NCBI GenBank assembly: GCA_036244855.1
Contig: BQKZ01001787.1
Coordinates: forward strand, 51,011 to 115,010
Length of the DNA stretch: 64,000 nt
Direction of reading: 5' to 3'
Origin: Temnopleurus reevesii
Lineage: Eukaryota; Echinodermata; Echinoidea; Temnopleuroida; Temnopleuridae
The notes under the pieces are model-generated. The model saw only the letters and a program-made list of their open reading frames with translations. It was not told the DNA's origin and did no database searches. Below are positions 1 to 11,690 of the stretch, piece by piece. The position numbers and the translations under genes are program-made. Numbering within the stretch: the first letter of the stretch is position 1; each line of letters starts with the position of its first letter.

Positions 1-462
1 TGGAGTGTGGTAGCTGTCAGACAAATTCATGTAGGCAGTGTTAGATATCATTAGATCAGGATAGCAATTCACCATGCTGAAGCTAGCGATATCTTGCACT
101 GCAAAGGCTTTTTGGGTTCCAGAGCTAGTGAGGAAGAAAGTAGCTGTCAATGAAAATAGACCTGCTAATGTGTACAGTGTGAGATATTGTACATCGTATG
201 TATGACTCTGTTTATTTGATTTAAAAAGTTATCTTTCATGTTCCTATGTTGAGAATTTTTTTTCTACCTCTCATGCTTTAACAGTAAACAATTTACAAGG
301 ACTTAACGGGAAAGATTAATATTATTTTTATGTACTTTATATGGGTCTCAATAACTTTTATAATATTTATTTGGTTAATTGGAAAAAGGTTATTTAGTGT
401 GGTTGATAATCATAAATGATTAATTTATGATTACCTACCCAACTGATGGATTTAGTTATATA

Positions 463-631
463 CAGTGGAAACTCGTTATAAAGAGATCTGATATAACAAA
501 ATATCTGATATAAAGAGGTAACAAATCTGGTCCCAGCTCTATTCTTTTTCAAACCTGCTATGAAGAGATTACTGCTATAACAAGGTAATTTTGATGGTCC
601 CAAGCACCTTCGTTATACTGAGTTTCCACTG
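463..631. mobile_element. TA-flanked MITE (mariner/pogo-like)
   Basis: The element begins CAGTGGAAACTCGTTATA and ends with the near inverted complement ATACTGAGTTTCCACTG, with a TA dinucleotide on each side (461-462 and 632-633). A TA target duplication and CAG-type termini are typical of Tc1/mariner/pogo non-autonomous elements. There is no coding capacity. Confidence 0.75.
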
Positions 632-929
632 TATTTGGTGGGCTTCATATTCAAAACAACAAACATGGTCTAGATTGAAAAATTACTATGCGGAGAATGT
701 GATATTCACGGCAGGTATGATAGATGACCAAGTGTTATAGTTTTCAGAAAATGAAATAGAAAATGCTTATAGCTAAGATCTAGTAGGACAGTAACACATT
801 TTAATGTATAAATCACTGTTTTATCTGAATTAATTGTGGATGTATGTATTTTGCTTTGTAAGTAGATGCATTTTACAGTTTGTTTTGAATGCTCATAAAA
901 TGAATCTATATTTTCTAAAAAAATTCTTA

Positions 930-1099
930 GGGTGTGTTGCTACAAAGTTGTGATCAATTGCAAGTTGCTGTTGATCGGTAAGCACCAATCAAAATCATTG
1001 TTTCACATGTGTCTTGTCAAAGCGCACTAATGCGCATTCCAATTTGCGACCGATTTGCAGTTGATTTGTGATCAATTACAGCTTTGTAGCAACACACCC
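930..1099. mobile_element. PIF/Harbinger-type MITE with TTA target duplication
   Basis: This 170-bp element begins GGGTGTGTTGCTACAAAG and ends with the perfect inverted complement CTTTGTAGCAACACACCC. TTA lies at 927-929 and 1100-1102. A TTA/TAA 3-bp duplication with G-rich inverted ends is the signature of PIF/Harbinger elements. Its 3' TTA is shared with the next element. Confidence 0.82.
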
Positions 1100-1102
1100 T
1101 TA

Positions 1103-1277
1103 GGGGGTGTTGTTCAAAAGTTGCAATTGATTGCAAGTTGCAGTTGATCGGAATCTGCCAATCAAAATCATTGTTTCATACGCGTCTTTTTTAATGCGCA
1201 TACCGTGCGTGAATGAAAATGCGCTTTACAAGTTGCAAAGATGCAGTTGTTTGGTAGTTGATTTTGAACAACACCCC
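1103..1277. mobile_element. PIF/Harbinger-type MITE, abutting the previous one
   Basis: It begins GGGGGTGTTGTTCAAAAG and ends TTTTGAACAACACCCC, with TTA on both sides (1100-1102 and 1278-1280). It is related to but distinct from the element at 930-1099. The two share the central TTA, so one probably inserted at the target duplication of the other. Confidence 0.8.
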
Positions 1278-1461
1278 TTAGTGTGATATTCTTCAAAAAT
1301 CTAACCAAACACTTTTCATGTGTGTGTGTGTGGATAATATGCAGGGCATGGTATAGTGTGCTGTATTTCCTTATCAATATTCTGGAAAGTGCAATAATTT
1401 TGTTGTACCGGGTATTATTGTATTATGATTAACAAGTTTCATTTTATTTCTTTTTATTGTA

Positions 1462-1643
1462 CAGTGGAAACTCGCTTTAAAGAGATCTGACATAACAAAA
1501 TATAAGATCTGCTATAATGAGGTAAAAATATGATCCCAGCTTTTTTATAACTTATTGTTTTTTAACTCTGCTATAAAGAGATTACTGCTATAACAAGGTA
1601 TTTTTGATGGTCCCAAGCACCTTGTTATACAGAGTTTTCACTG
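1462..1643. mobile_element. TA-flanked MITE, same family as at 463
   Basis: It begins CAGTGGAAACTCGCTTTA, ends TACAGAGTTTTCACTG and is flanked by TA. Its interior shares the AAGAGATCTGA, CTATAACAAGGTA and GGTCCCAAGCACCTT blocks with the element at 463-631. Confidence 0.72.
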
Positions 1644-2099
1644 TATATACTATTACAGCATCCTATGCAAGGTGGAGAAGATAAATGGCCTTTTCCCTTT
1701 TATTGTCAAGACTACGTTTCAAGCCGTTCAGATTTTTATCAATTCTGACTTGTTGAGTTTCTTATTTTTAAGAATTCATTACTTTTTAAACTAATTTATG
1801 TTTTTGAATGGCATATTTATCAGAATATGAAGTGCTTTATGATGTTTTATTTAATATGAATATTACTGAAAGTCTTCAAAATGTGAAACATTGAATATGA
1901 AGTCATTCACCTAGAAAGCCCTATTATCTGATTGCTCATTGTGGTGTAATAAAAAAATATATCTGTATTGTCAGTAATATAAATTTCATGTGAATGATGT
2001 TTTAGTTTTAATATTGTTGAGCCATCCAGTAGGCTCATATAATTTGTAAAAGTACTTTCAATAGGCAATTAATATGTATGTTTACATGCCTTTTACATG

Positions 2100-3190
2100 T
2101 AACATACAGTAGTTTGATGCTTGGTTATTATTAGTCTGTATAATCAGACTCAAATTCAGGTGCTCTCCACCAGTGACTCTGTCTGAATGGGAAACTGACA
2201 CAGCCTAATGCCTCCTGTATAAGTGAGTTGATTGTGCTGTTAGTCTTTCTACCCAGACTCTGTTACATCACATAAAATAGATATGATTAACCATATCTGG
2301 GTAATGCTTTATTTATTTGGATAGTGTATACAGTTTCTTACGTTAATTATGCTTATATGTGTATGTGGTAATTGTTAGGAATTCCTCTGTATATACTGTA
2401 ATTTCATTGTCGGGTATAAAACTGCTCAAATTTTATATTGTATGAATAATATACCAAATTTATAACTCTGCACTCAAACCAATGTCCAGTGTTCTCATTT
2501 CTGTAAAGCCTCACACAATTATTCTGAATATTCTAAAGTCTGAAACTGTGAAAATTATGTACACTCAAATATTTGATATTTGAAAAAAATTATACAAGCT
2601 CAATCACAGGGAAATCATATTTACAGTATTTCATTTTGGTTTGTAGACCTATGCAATATATTTTTCCTGATTCTGTTTTGTCCGTTTTTTCACAATGGAA
2701 TTGGAATTGAAGATGTTGATTAACTAACATGTATCAGCCTAATGACTGAATCATGCATAATCATAAGTACCAGGCTGTGTGAAACACAAAAACATAAAAC
2801 TTCAAACAATTTTTTAATCTTGTATCCAGTCATTTCTTTAAAAACATGCACATGAGTCAATCAACATTTTCAATCTTTTTCTGAAAGAAGTCATTTTTTC
2901 GTGGAAGCAATGGCAAAAGAAAAAATAGAAAAGATTTTTGGAGAGTGGGGAAATCGTTCAAAACATGATGATATTAGGACCTAATTATGACTTTGAACTA
3001 GAATGAAATTCAAAATAGCTTATGCTAAAGAATTTTGAAAAAAAAAAAACCAAACACATTTATACCTTACACAGTCACCCCTCCTAATTTTCATTTTATA
3101 AAGAACAAATGGCCCAAGCAAAATAGTTTTAGCTAGCCCGGCTCACCCCTCCCTATGGCTGAAGTCTAAATAAAAGCTAAGTCCCCCCAC
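2100..3190. other. AT-rich non-coding stretch upstream of the FAM227 promoter
   Basis: No ORF or RNA gene is supported here. The left copy carries the empty site (about 2291-2295) of the MITE found in the right copy. The run from about 2500 to 3060 differs from the right copy by several indels, which marks it as the most divergent part of the direct repeat. Confidence 0.5.
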
Positions 3191-3293
3191 CACCCACACT
3201 TCTTGACCGCCCCTCCCGGCCCCGCCCACTATTTTTTTTCTCATCCAACTTACTTGCGCATGCGCGTCGCGTCGACGCACTATTCTCGCCAAA
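3185..3293 (+). promoter_or_regulatory. GC-rich promoter with NRF-1 site, left copy
   Basis: A GC-rich island in an otherwise AT-rich setting lies directly before the ATG. It contains a CCCCGCCC GC box and TGCGCATGCGCG at 3255-3266, which matches the palindromic NRF-1 consensus. No TATA box is visible. The arrangement suits a TATA-less promoter with a short 5' UTR and a good start context (GCCAAAATGG). Confidence 0.6.
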
Positions 3294-5381
3294 ATGGAGT
3301 TCATCAACAGAGCGAACTCGCCAATGAACCTTTATTCTGAGGATACTTTAGACACAAAAGAAGAGCTTGATGCTGCACGTGACCAAGTATTAGAACAACA
3401 GAAAAAGACAGCCCGTATCCTTTTCATTTTTAGAGTAATTTACGCTGGTAGTTTGATGAAATTTCACGTTACATATGGACGCTCATTACATAGTGACGGT
3501 TGCTAAGTTTGAGGCAACCGCTGGGCCGACAGGCCGGGCGATTTCAACACTGGAGTTCCGCTGAGTGGCGGTTTCCTCAATCGTGCTTCATCTATGTGAA
3601 ACTTAACTTGATTCTTGAACGGGGAGTCAAAGTTCTAACGTTCGAACTTGTTTATAATTTCGAGAGATGATTTTGAAATTTTAATTTTTGCAAGATGCCA
3701 TAGATCAGATCTAGAATGTTTTGTGCATTCAAAACCGTTTCTGATCATGCTGTAAATAAAGTATAACATTTAAAAACTATAATTTATTCTCCATGACATG
3801 GCAATGAATGAGCTAGCACTACCACTAGCAGTAGCAGTCATCAATTAAGTTAAGGTTAATCTGCAACTTTTAAGGCACAGGCTTCTATATTCTAATGCTA
3901 TGATCAGACAGGAATTTTAATTGTGTCCGGCAGTCATACTCCTTTGCATGCACCATCTGTTAAGACTAATCAAGTCTCAAGTCAAGAGTCTTGTTTTGTA
4001 GAGTTGAGATTCTCAAATTAAGTAATTGAGAGGGGCAAAAAAGTTGTTTTTCTTCATGCCCAATGTATATTACAATTAGTGCAGTCAAAATCTTATACAA
4101 CTAAAAATTTAGTCCTGATAGTGATACTAGGACTAGTTCAACTCTAGCCCAGATTATTTTTAATTGAGCATGCAGGTAACAAGGATATTTCTCTTTTTTT
4201 GTGTGTGCAGGGCTATGTAAATTGTCTGAATCATGATATTTATCTCTTTGATAATCAATCCTTAACTGATGAGACTATTCAGCATTTCTTGTTGGAAGTA
4301 TAGCAAAGGTGAATGATCGTATCACCAGTCTCGATCGTGAGCTTCAGGACCTTGCCACGGGATTGGTCATAGAAAGTCGTCAGTCGTTTGGTGAAGATGA
4401 CTATCTGCCTGTCTCGCCACGCTACGATGAAGGGCCTAAAGCAGGTATCATTTTGGTTTTCAAAGACAATATTTTGGTCATATAATCTCATTGTTAACAA
4501 GTTCAATTGCCTCAATGTAATAAAAAGGAAGAGAAAACCAGAGCCCCATTTTATCAAGCTTAATAATGCATGTATCATCAATGATAACATTTTTAAATGT
4601 TGTATTTATGATTAATACTATTGTTCTGCAAAACAGCTGAGCATCAAGATGCCCACTTAAGTTACTTTTGCTGGCAACTTTTCTTCAAAAGAACAAAATT
4701 GCAAGAAATATATTGAGGGGAAAAAATGAAAAAGAGATGGTAAAATAAATAGGAAGATCAGTGATATCATTTATTGTGTTTTTTTTTTCCACAGAGAGAA
4801 AATTATAAGATGAAAGTAATGTTGGTTATGGGAATGGTGATGATGATGATGATGGTGATGATTGTTAATAGGATGATGATGATAATCATGGTAATGACAA
4901 TGGAAATGACGATCATGATGGTAATTATGATCATGATATTAATAATCATAATGTTGATGAAGATGGCGTTAATGATGATGATAAAGATGAACAAATTTAT
5001 GACATCATCTTGGATGTTATTTTATTGGAATTTTAGTACAGCCAATAAATCTATTGTACAATAAATGTAAATAGTTGCGTGTAAATTCATGTGTGCATTA
5101 GAAATTAACTGCATTTGTTTTGTAATAATGTAGCTGGAAATAGTTTATGTACACATAGGTTGTGTGTTTCATTATGTGTAGTGTCAGACAGTACCATCTT
5201 GATTGAAGATCATCACATTAATTTTTATTGCATCATGTTTAGAAGCATGATGTATGTTTTAACTAGAAATTCATCTTGTGTATTAAAAACTTGTGAATGC
5301 TTTAATTTCATTTAGCTGTGTTTCATACAATTAACCAATATCATTGTTTGCTTGTTTGTATTTCGTTTCCAGACATAACGC
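3294..5381 (+). CDS. FAM227-like gene, duplicated 5' part (partial)
   Basis: This is the duplicate of the first three exons of the FAM227-like gene at 11691-22651: exon 1 at 3294-3414, exon 2 at 4304-4444 and the 9-nt microexon at 5373-5381. Reading frame and splice sites are preserved, and the encoded residues are the same as in the right copy. No later exons follow, because the segment ends at the gap at 7002. As it stands it cannot encode a full protein. It is either an allelic copy left in the assembly or a truncated tandem duplicate. Confidence 0.7.
4800..4992. repeat. Imperfect GAT/ATG microsatellite, left copy
   Basis: The stretch is dominated by GAT/ATG triplets mixed with AATCAT and GGTAAT words. 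It lies in intron 2 of the FAM227-like gene. The open frames across it are low-complexity and are not coding. The same array is at about 13176-13368 in the right copy. Confidence 0.85.
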
Positions 5382-5389
5382 GTAAGTTG

Positions 5390-6990
5390 CAATGTGGATG
5401 GAATTTTTCCTGATTTTTATTTTGTCTTTATTCTTTTTCACAATTTTTCCAGCCCTCGAAGTATGCAGTTTCTTTTTTTATTACACAAAGATATTGAACA
5501 ACATTTATCACATTTTCTGGAGACTAGTCTATAAAATCAACAATTAAAAGTGCAATGCATTCCTTTAAAAATTATTTAAGAAATGTTCAAAAGTCATTGC
5601 CTAGCCAAATGTCAGTCACCATTTGAATTATTTTGCAGATGAAATCCTGCTACTTTTTTTTTTAAATTGTAGTCACAAATTGATATCTGAGACACTAATT
5701 AGCACACATATAGTCTTGGTAGTGTTATTGCAATTTTATCAATCAATAAAAAAAAAGGCCACTATGATAGGGTAAATATTGAATTTTGAGATGAGGTTAC
5801 TGAATGTTTCTTCCTAAAGTATGTATGATGCCAAATGAAAATATCAATTCTCAAGAAAAGGTACATGAACTTTTATGAACTTTTATGAACAAAGTCACAT
5901 GAAATAGGGTTTTTAATAATGATCCTTAATTTTCAAAGACCCTCACAATATCAGAAATTTGGTTTCAACCTTAATATTTAGAGCATAATTATTCACAATC
6001 CTAAATATTCACCAGCCTTTAATTATCTTTAGTCTCTTTCACTGAAATTCTTTACTATCCATTGATTGTGAGCAGATTCAGTTTTCCCCAATAGAAATTT
6101 ACACTCACACTTCAAGTTGACGTGTTTGAGTTTCTGTGTATTTTTGTTTATTCTCAAAGTTTGAATGTTTTTTCCCTTTGTAATAAATTACTTGTATTCT
6201 CATGTCACAGGCAGGCTTAAGTTTAGCTTCAGGATGATATCATTTAAATACCTTTTAAATTGCTTGAAGCTAAAATGACAATTATTTCAGTCTGTGATAA
6301 ACCTGGCTATTTAGATACAGACCAATTAGTCTATTCTTCTAAATTTGTATTTGTTTATTCTTCTAAATTTGTATATTTTTTGTTTATTCTTCTAAATTTG
6401 TATTTGTTTTTAAAGAAATAAAACAAAATGTATTGATACACATCATTTTCACCTTAAAAAAAGTCTCAGTTCCTTTTAAAAAAGTTTTTACATCTGATTA
6501 TCATGTGTTTAGTTGTTTTCTTTAACTCCCATTGTCCATGTCCATTTCCAGTGTACCTCTACATTTTTGTCGATTAATAAAAATTGTGCTGTTGAATTCA
6601 CTTCTGTATGCTGCTTTTCAGTGATAAATGTATGTCATTTTCCATTCATTACTTATTTTTGTTATGTTATTGTTATGTTGATGCTCGTAACATGCTTTTC
6701 ACAAATATTTGTTGTCTTTTTTTTCACAGGATTTTATTTTCCTTCAGTGTCAATGATTTTATCAAAAGAATATTTTATCATGCAAACTAATACTTTTGTT
6801 TGACAATTTATGTGGAAGTTAATGTGCGTGAAGAAAAGAAAAATTGGAAATAACACATTTTGTGCTGTAGATTTTAATTTATCCTTTTCTGTCACACTTC
6901 ACATGCATGTTGTAATTTCAGTTTTTAGAGATACTATGATTTGATTGTGCCATTAACAAAAATGCCTCCACTAACTTTGCATGAAATCAT
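5390..6990. other. Intronic AT-rich sequence, left copy
   Basis: I see no gene here beyond intron sequence. Three copies of a TTTATTCTTCTAAATTTGTA word run in tandem at about 6328-6400, and ACTTTTATGA is repeated near 5871-5886. The stretch is nearly identical to the right copy at about 13760-15370. Confidence 0.5.
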
Positions 6991-7001
6991 TTGAATATCC
7001 A

Positions 7002-7493
7002 NNNNNNNNNNNNNNNNNNNNNNNNNNNNNNNNNNNNNNNNNNNNNNNNNNNNNNNNNNNNNNNNNNNNNNNNNNNNNNNNNNNNNNNNNNNNNNNNNNN
7101 NNNNNNNNNNNNNNNNNNNNNNNNNNNNNNNNNNNNNNNNNNNNNNNNNNNNNNNNNNNNNNNNNNNNNNNNNNNNNNNNNNNNNNNNNNNNNNNNNNNN
7201 NNNNNNNNNNNNNNNNNNNNNNNNNNNNNNNNNNNNNNNNNNNNNNNNNNNNNNNNNNNNNNNNNNNNNNNNNNNNNNNNNNNNNNNNNNNNNNNNNNNN
7301 NNNNNNNNNNNNNNNNNNNNNNNNNNNNNNNNNNNNNNNNNNNNNNNNNNNNNNNNNNNNNNNNNNNNNNNNNNNNNNNNNNNNNNNNNNNNNNNNNNNN
7401 NNNNNNNNNNNNNNNNNNNNNNNNNNNNNNNNNNNNNNNNNNNNNNNNNNNNNNNNNNNNNNNNNNNNNNNNNNNNNNNNNNNNNNNNNNNNN
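7002..7493. other. Assembly gap (492 N)
   Basis: The unresolved bases fall exactly where the left repeat copy stops and the reverse-transcriptase fragment starts. The junction between copies is therefore not sequence-supported. Confidence 1.
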
Positions 7494-7837
7494 CTAAAAC
7501 TGAAATAGTCTGTACACTTAGGTAGATCATTAATATATATTAAAAATAGTGTTGGACCTAAAACAGACCCTTGCGGTACGCCACATGTTGTGGCCTTCCT
7601 TGACGAATTTACTTCTCCATATTTAACGAATTGCGACCTATTTAGAAGATAATCTTTAAACCTCTCAAGTGGTAGTCCTCTTATTCCATAACATTCAAGT
7701 TTACCATACAAAGTTGAATGATCGATAGTATCAAACGCTTTTTTGAAATCTAGGAATACTCCTACTGTTACTTTACCCTCATCAATTGATTTTACAACAC
7801 CATTTATTAGATTTCCTGTTGGAATAATAGGATCCAA
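7494..7837 (-). mobile_element. Non-LTR retrotransposon reverse transcriptase fragment
   Basis: The minus strand reads continuously for about 113 residues of reverse transcriptase, from the gap edge up to 7837. Visible are motif A (FLDFKKAFDTIDH, carrying the first catalytic Asp) and motif B (CGVPQGSVLGP), followed by the conserved LFLIYINDL. The YxDD motif would lie beyond the gap edge. This order and wording are typical of CR1/L2/Jockey-type LINEs. The open frame with intact motifs suggests a fairly young insertion, but the 5' end is cut by other sequence and the 3' end by the gap, so it is only a fragment here. It is absent from the matching position in the right copy. Confidence 0.85.
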
Positions 7838-8183
7838 TATGCAGATTTACTAATTAATGAAAATTTCATGCATTCTTGATACATTAACGACTTTCTTTTG
7901 ACATCCTGAATGCTTGCCCGAGTCTTGCCCGAGGCTTGCCTGATTTGTTAGCAAGAAGTTATAAAAACATGATTCCAAGTACATGTATTGTATTCAAATT
8001 GTTACTCATTGGTTTGGAGAATCCTAATGATTGTTGACAAGAAACATGCATGAAATTGTATCTGTATTAGTAATTTTTCAACCAATGTAGTTCTGTAGTT
8101 CTGGTAATCATAATCAAACTATCCCTGTTTTAGCTTTAAGGCAGTGCGTTTTACCATGTATATTCTCTCTGCCATTTGCATTT
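7838..8183. other. Non-coding stretch before the right repeat copy
   Basis: No gene is visible. It should correspond to sequence lying upstream of base 1 in the left copy, outside the window. A short CTTGCCCGAG-type repeat is visible near 7912-7935. Confidence 0.4.
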
Positions 8184-8645
8184 TGGAGTGTGGTAGCTGT
8201 CAGACAAATTCATGTAGGCAGTGTTAGATATCATTAGATCAGGATAGCAATTCACCATGCTGAAGCTAGCGATATCTTGCACTGCAAAGGCTTTTTGGGT
8301 TCCAGAGCTAGTGAGGAAGAAAGTAGCTGTCAATGAAAATAGACCTGCTAATGTGTACAGTGTGAGATATTGTACATCGTATGTATGACTCTGTTTATTT
8401 GATTTAAAAAGTTATCTTTCATGTTCCTATGTTGAGAATTTTTTTTCTACCTCTCATGCTTTAACAGTAAACAATTTACAAGGACTTAACGGGAAAGATT
8501 AATATTATTTTTATGTACTTTATATGGGTCTCAATAACTTTTATAATATTTATTTGGTTAATTGGAAAAAGGTTATTTAGTGTGGTTGATAATCATAAAT
8601 GATTAATTTATGATTACCTACCCAACTGATGGATTTAGTTATATA

Positions 8646-8814
8646 CAGTGGAAACTCGTTATAAAGAGATCTGATATAACAAAATATCTGATATAAAGAG
8701 GTAACAAATCTGGTCCCAGCTCTATTCTTTTTCAAACCTGCTATGAAGAGATTACTGCTATAACAAGGTAATTTTGATGGTCCCAAGCACCTTCGTTATA
8801 CTGAGTTTCCACTG
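8646..8814. mobile_element. TA-flanked MITE, right-copy counterpart of 463-631
   Basis: It has the same ends and TA flanks as the left-copy element, so the insertion predates the split between the two copies. Confidence 0.75.
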
Positions 8815-9111
8815 TATTTGGTGGGCTTTATATTCAAAACAACAAACATGGTCTAGATTGAAAAATTACTATGCGGAGAATGTGATATTCACGGCAGGTA
8901 TGATAGATGACCAAGTGTTATAGTTTTCAGAAAATGAAATAGAAAATGCTTATAGCTAAGATCTAGTAGGACAGTAACACATTTTAATGTAAAAATCACT
9001 GTTTTATCTGAATGAATTGTGGATGTATGTCTTTTGCCTTGTAAGTATATACATTTTACACTTTATTTTGAATGCTCATAAAATGAATTTTTTTTCTTCT
9101 AAAATTTCTTA

Positions 9112-9281
9112 GGGTGTGTTGCTACAAAGTTGTGATCAATTGCAAGTTGCTGTTGATCGGTAAGCACCAATCAAAATCATTGTTTCACATGTGTCTTGTC
9201 AAAGCGCACTAATGCGCATTCCAATTTGCGACCGATTTGCAGTTGATTTGTGATCAATTACAGCTTTGTAGCAACACACCC
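9112..9281. mobile_element. PIF/Harbinger-type MITE, counterpart of 930-1099
   Basis: It has the same inverted ends and TTA duplications (9109-9111 and 9282-9284). Confidence 0.8.
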
Positions 9282-9284
9282 TTA

Positions 9285-9459
9285 GGGGGTGTTGTTCAAA
9301 AGTTGCAATTGATTGCAAGTTGCAGTTGATCGGAATCTGCCAATCAAAATCATTGTTTCATACGCGTCTTTTTTAATGCGCATACCGTGCGTGAATGAAA
9401 ATGCGCTTTACAAGTTGCAAAGATGCAGTTGTTTGGTAGTTGATTTTGAACAACACCCC
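9285..9459. mobile_element. PIF/Harbinger-type MITE, counterpart of 1103-1277
   Basis: It has the same ends and shares the TTA at 9282-9284 with its neighbour; the right-hand TTA is at 9460-9462. Confidence 0.8.
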
Positions 9460-9643
9460 TTAGTGTGATATTCTTCAAAAATCTAACCAAACACTTTTCA
9501 TGTGTGTGTGTGTGGATAATATGCAGGGCATGGTATAGTGTGCTGTATTTCCTTATCAATATTCTGGAAAGTGCAATAATTTTGTTGTACCGGGTATTAT
9601 TGTATTATGATTAACAAGTTTCATTTTATTTCTTTTTATTGTA

Positions 9644-9825
9644 CAGTGGAAACTCGCTTTAAAGAGATCTGACATAACAAAATATAAGATCTGCTATAAT
9701 GAGGTAAAAATATGATCCCAGCTTTTTTATAACTTATTGTTTTTTAACTCTGCTATAAAGAGATTACTGCTATAACAAGGTATTTTTGATGGTCCCAAGC
9801 ACCTTGTTATACAGAGTTTTCACTG
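9644..9825. mobile_element. TA-flanked MITE, counterpart of 1462-1643
   Basis: The ends and flanking TA are identical to those in the left copy. Confidence 0.72.
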
Positions 9826-10476
9826 TATATACTATTACAGCATCCTATGCAAGGTGGAGAAGATAAATGGCCTTTTCCCTTTTATTGTCAAGACTACGTT
9901 TCAAGCCGTTCAGATTTTTATCAATTCTGACTTGTTGAGTTTCTTATTTTTAAGAATTCATTACTTTTTAAACTAATTTATGTTTTTGAATGGCATATTT
10001 ATCAGAATATGAAGTGCTTTATGATGTTTTATTTAATATGAATATTACTGAAAGTCTTCAAAATGTGAAACATTGAATATGAAGTCATTCACCTAGAAAG
10101 CCCTATTATCTGATTGCTCATTGTGGTGTAATAAAAAAATATATCTGTATTGTCAGTAATATAAATTTCATGTGAATGATGTTTTAGTTTTAATATTGTT
10201 GAGCCATCCAGTAGGCTCATATAATTTGTAAAAGTACTTTCAATAGGCAATTAATATGTATGTTTACATGCCTTTTACATGTAACATACAGTAGTTTGAT
10301 GCTTGGTTATTATTAGTCTGTATAATCAGACTCAAATTCAGGTGCTCTCCACCAGTGACTCTGTCTGAATGGGAAACTGACACAGCCTAATGCCTCCTGT
10401 ATAAGTGAGTTGATTATGGTGTTAGTCTTTCTACCCAGACTCTGTTACATCATATAAAACACATGTGATTGACTAT

Positions 10477-10652
10477 GGGGGTGTTGCTCAAAAGTTGCAA
10501 TTGATCGAAAGTTGCAGTTGATCGGAAAGCGCCAATCGAAATCATTGTTTCATACGCGTCTTGTTAAATGCGCATGCCATGCGCAAATGAAAAGGCGCGT
10601 TACAATTTTCAAAGTTGCAGTTGATTTGCAGTTGACATTGAACAACACCCCC
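10477..10652. mobile_element. PIF/Harbinger-type MITE present in only one repeat copy
   Basis: This 176-bp element starts GGGGGTGTTGCTCAAAAG and ends ACATTGAACAACACCCCC. TAT flanks both sides (10474-10476 and 10653-10655). The left copy has the uninterrupted site at about 2285-2300 (GATTAACCATATCTGGG against GATTGAC-TAT-ATCTGGG once the element is removed). It is therefore a clean presence/absence difference between the copies. Confidence 0.85.
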
Positions 10653-11579
10653 TATATCTGGGTAATACTTTATTTATTTGGATATTGTATACATGCCTTC
10701 TGTTCGATAATGCAGTTTCTTACATTAATTATGCTTATATGTGTATGTGGTAATTGTTAGGAATTCCTCTGTATATACTGTAATTTCATTGTCGGGTATA
10801 AAACTGCTCAAATTTTATATTGTATGAAAAATATACCAAATTTATAACTCTGCACTCAAACCAATGTCCAGTGTTCTCATTTCTGTAAAGCCTTACTAGA
10901 TTATTCCGAATATTCTAAAGCCTGAAATTGGAAAAACATTATATATACTCAAAGATTTAATATTAAAAAAATTATATAAGGTTAATCATAGGGAAATCAT
11001 ATTTGGTTTGTAGACCTATGCAATATATTTTTCCTGAGTCTGTTTTATCCTTTTTTCTTTTTTTCTTTCTTTTTTTTTACAATGGAATTTGAATTGAAGA
11101 TGTTGATTAACTAACATGTATCAACATAATGACTAAATCATTCATAATCATAAGTACCAGGCTGTGTGAAACACAAAAACATAAAACTTCAAACAATTTT
11201 TTAATCTTGTATCCAGTCATTTCTTTAAAAACATGCAAGGAGTCAATCAACATTTTCAATTTTTTCTGAAAGAAGAGTCATTTTTTTTCGTGGAAGCAAT
11301 GGCAAAAGAAACAATAGAAAAGATTTTTAGAGAGTGGGGAAGTCATTCAAAACATGATGATAGTAGGACCTAATTATAGCTTCGAACTAGAATGAAATTC
11401 AAAATAGCTATCTGTTTTAATTGCTAAATGTATGTAATGCTAAAGAATTTGTAACAAAAATACCTAACACGGTCACCCCACCTAATTTTCATTTTACAAA
11501 GAACAAACGGCCCAAGCAAAATGTTTTTAGCTAGCCCACTCACCCCTGCCTATGGCTGAAGTCTAAATAAAAGCTAAGT

Positions 11580-11690
11580 CCCCCCACCACCCACACTTCT
11601 TGACCGCCCCTCCCGGCCCCGCCCACTATTTTTTTTCTCATCCAACTTACTTGCGCATGCGCGTCGCGTCGACGCACTATTCTCGCCAAA
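11580..11690 (+). promoter_or_regulatory. GC-rich promoter with NRF-1 site, right copy
   Basis: The arrangement is the same as in the left copy: a CCCCGCCC box, then TGCGCATGCGCG at 11652-11663, then GCCAAAATGG at the start codon. Conservation of this block while neighbouring intergenic sequence has drifted supports a regulatory role. Confidence 0.62.

Larger units (their letters stand above)
1..7001. repeat. Left copy of a ~7 kb direct repeat
   Basis: This segment is repeated in the same orientation at 8184-15383. Alignment offsets are 8183 at the left edge, 8182 near base 1200, 8397 at the gene start, 8371 at exon 2 and 8382 at the right edge, so the copies differ by a few indels and scattered substitutions. 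Long stretches, such as about 5380-6750 against 13750-15120, look essentially identical. The copy is cut by the window start on the left and by an assembly gap on the right. Unequal MITE content and very low divergence fit two haplotypes placed side by side; a recent true tandem duplication is the alternative. Confidence 0.95.

Noticed and set aside
4774..5064. Met-rich open frame after a TTTTCCACAG acceptor
   Set aside because: It is a GAT/ATG microsatellite read in one frame. The phase from exon 2 reaches TAA within five codons, and the duplicate copy shows the same low-complexity pattern.
5460..5468. Second possible microexon (CCCTCGAA) in the FAM227 intron
   Set aside because: Its 8-nt length would break the phase into the next supported exon at 15914, producing an immediate stop.
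6513..6803. 96-residue open frame, duplicated at 14885-15175
   Set aside because: Phe/Val/Cys-rich translation of AT-rich intron sequence. The C-terminal residues differ between copies without any sign of constraint.
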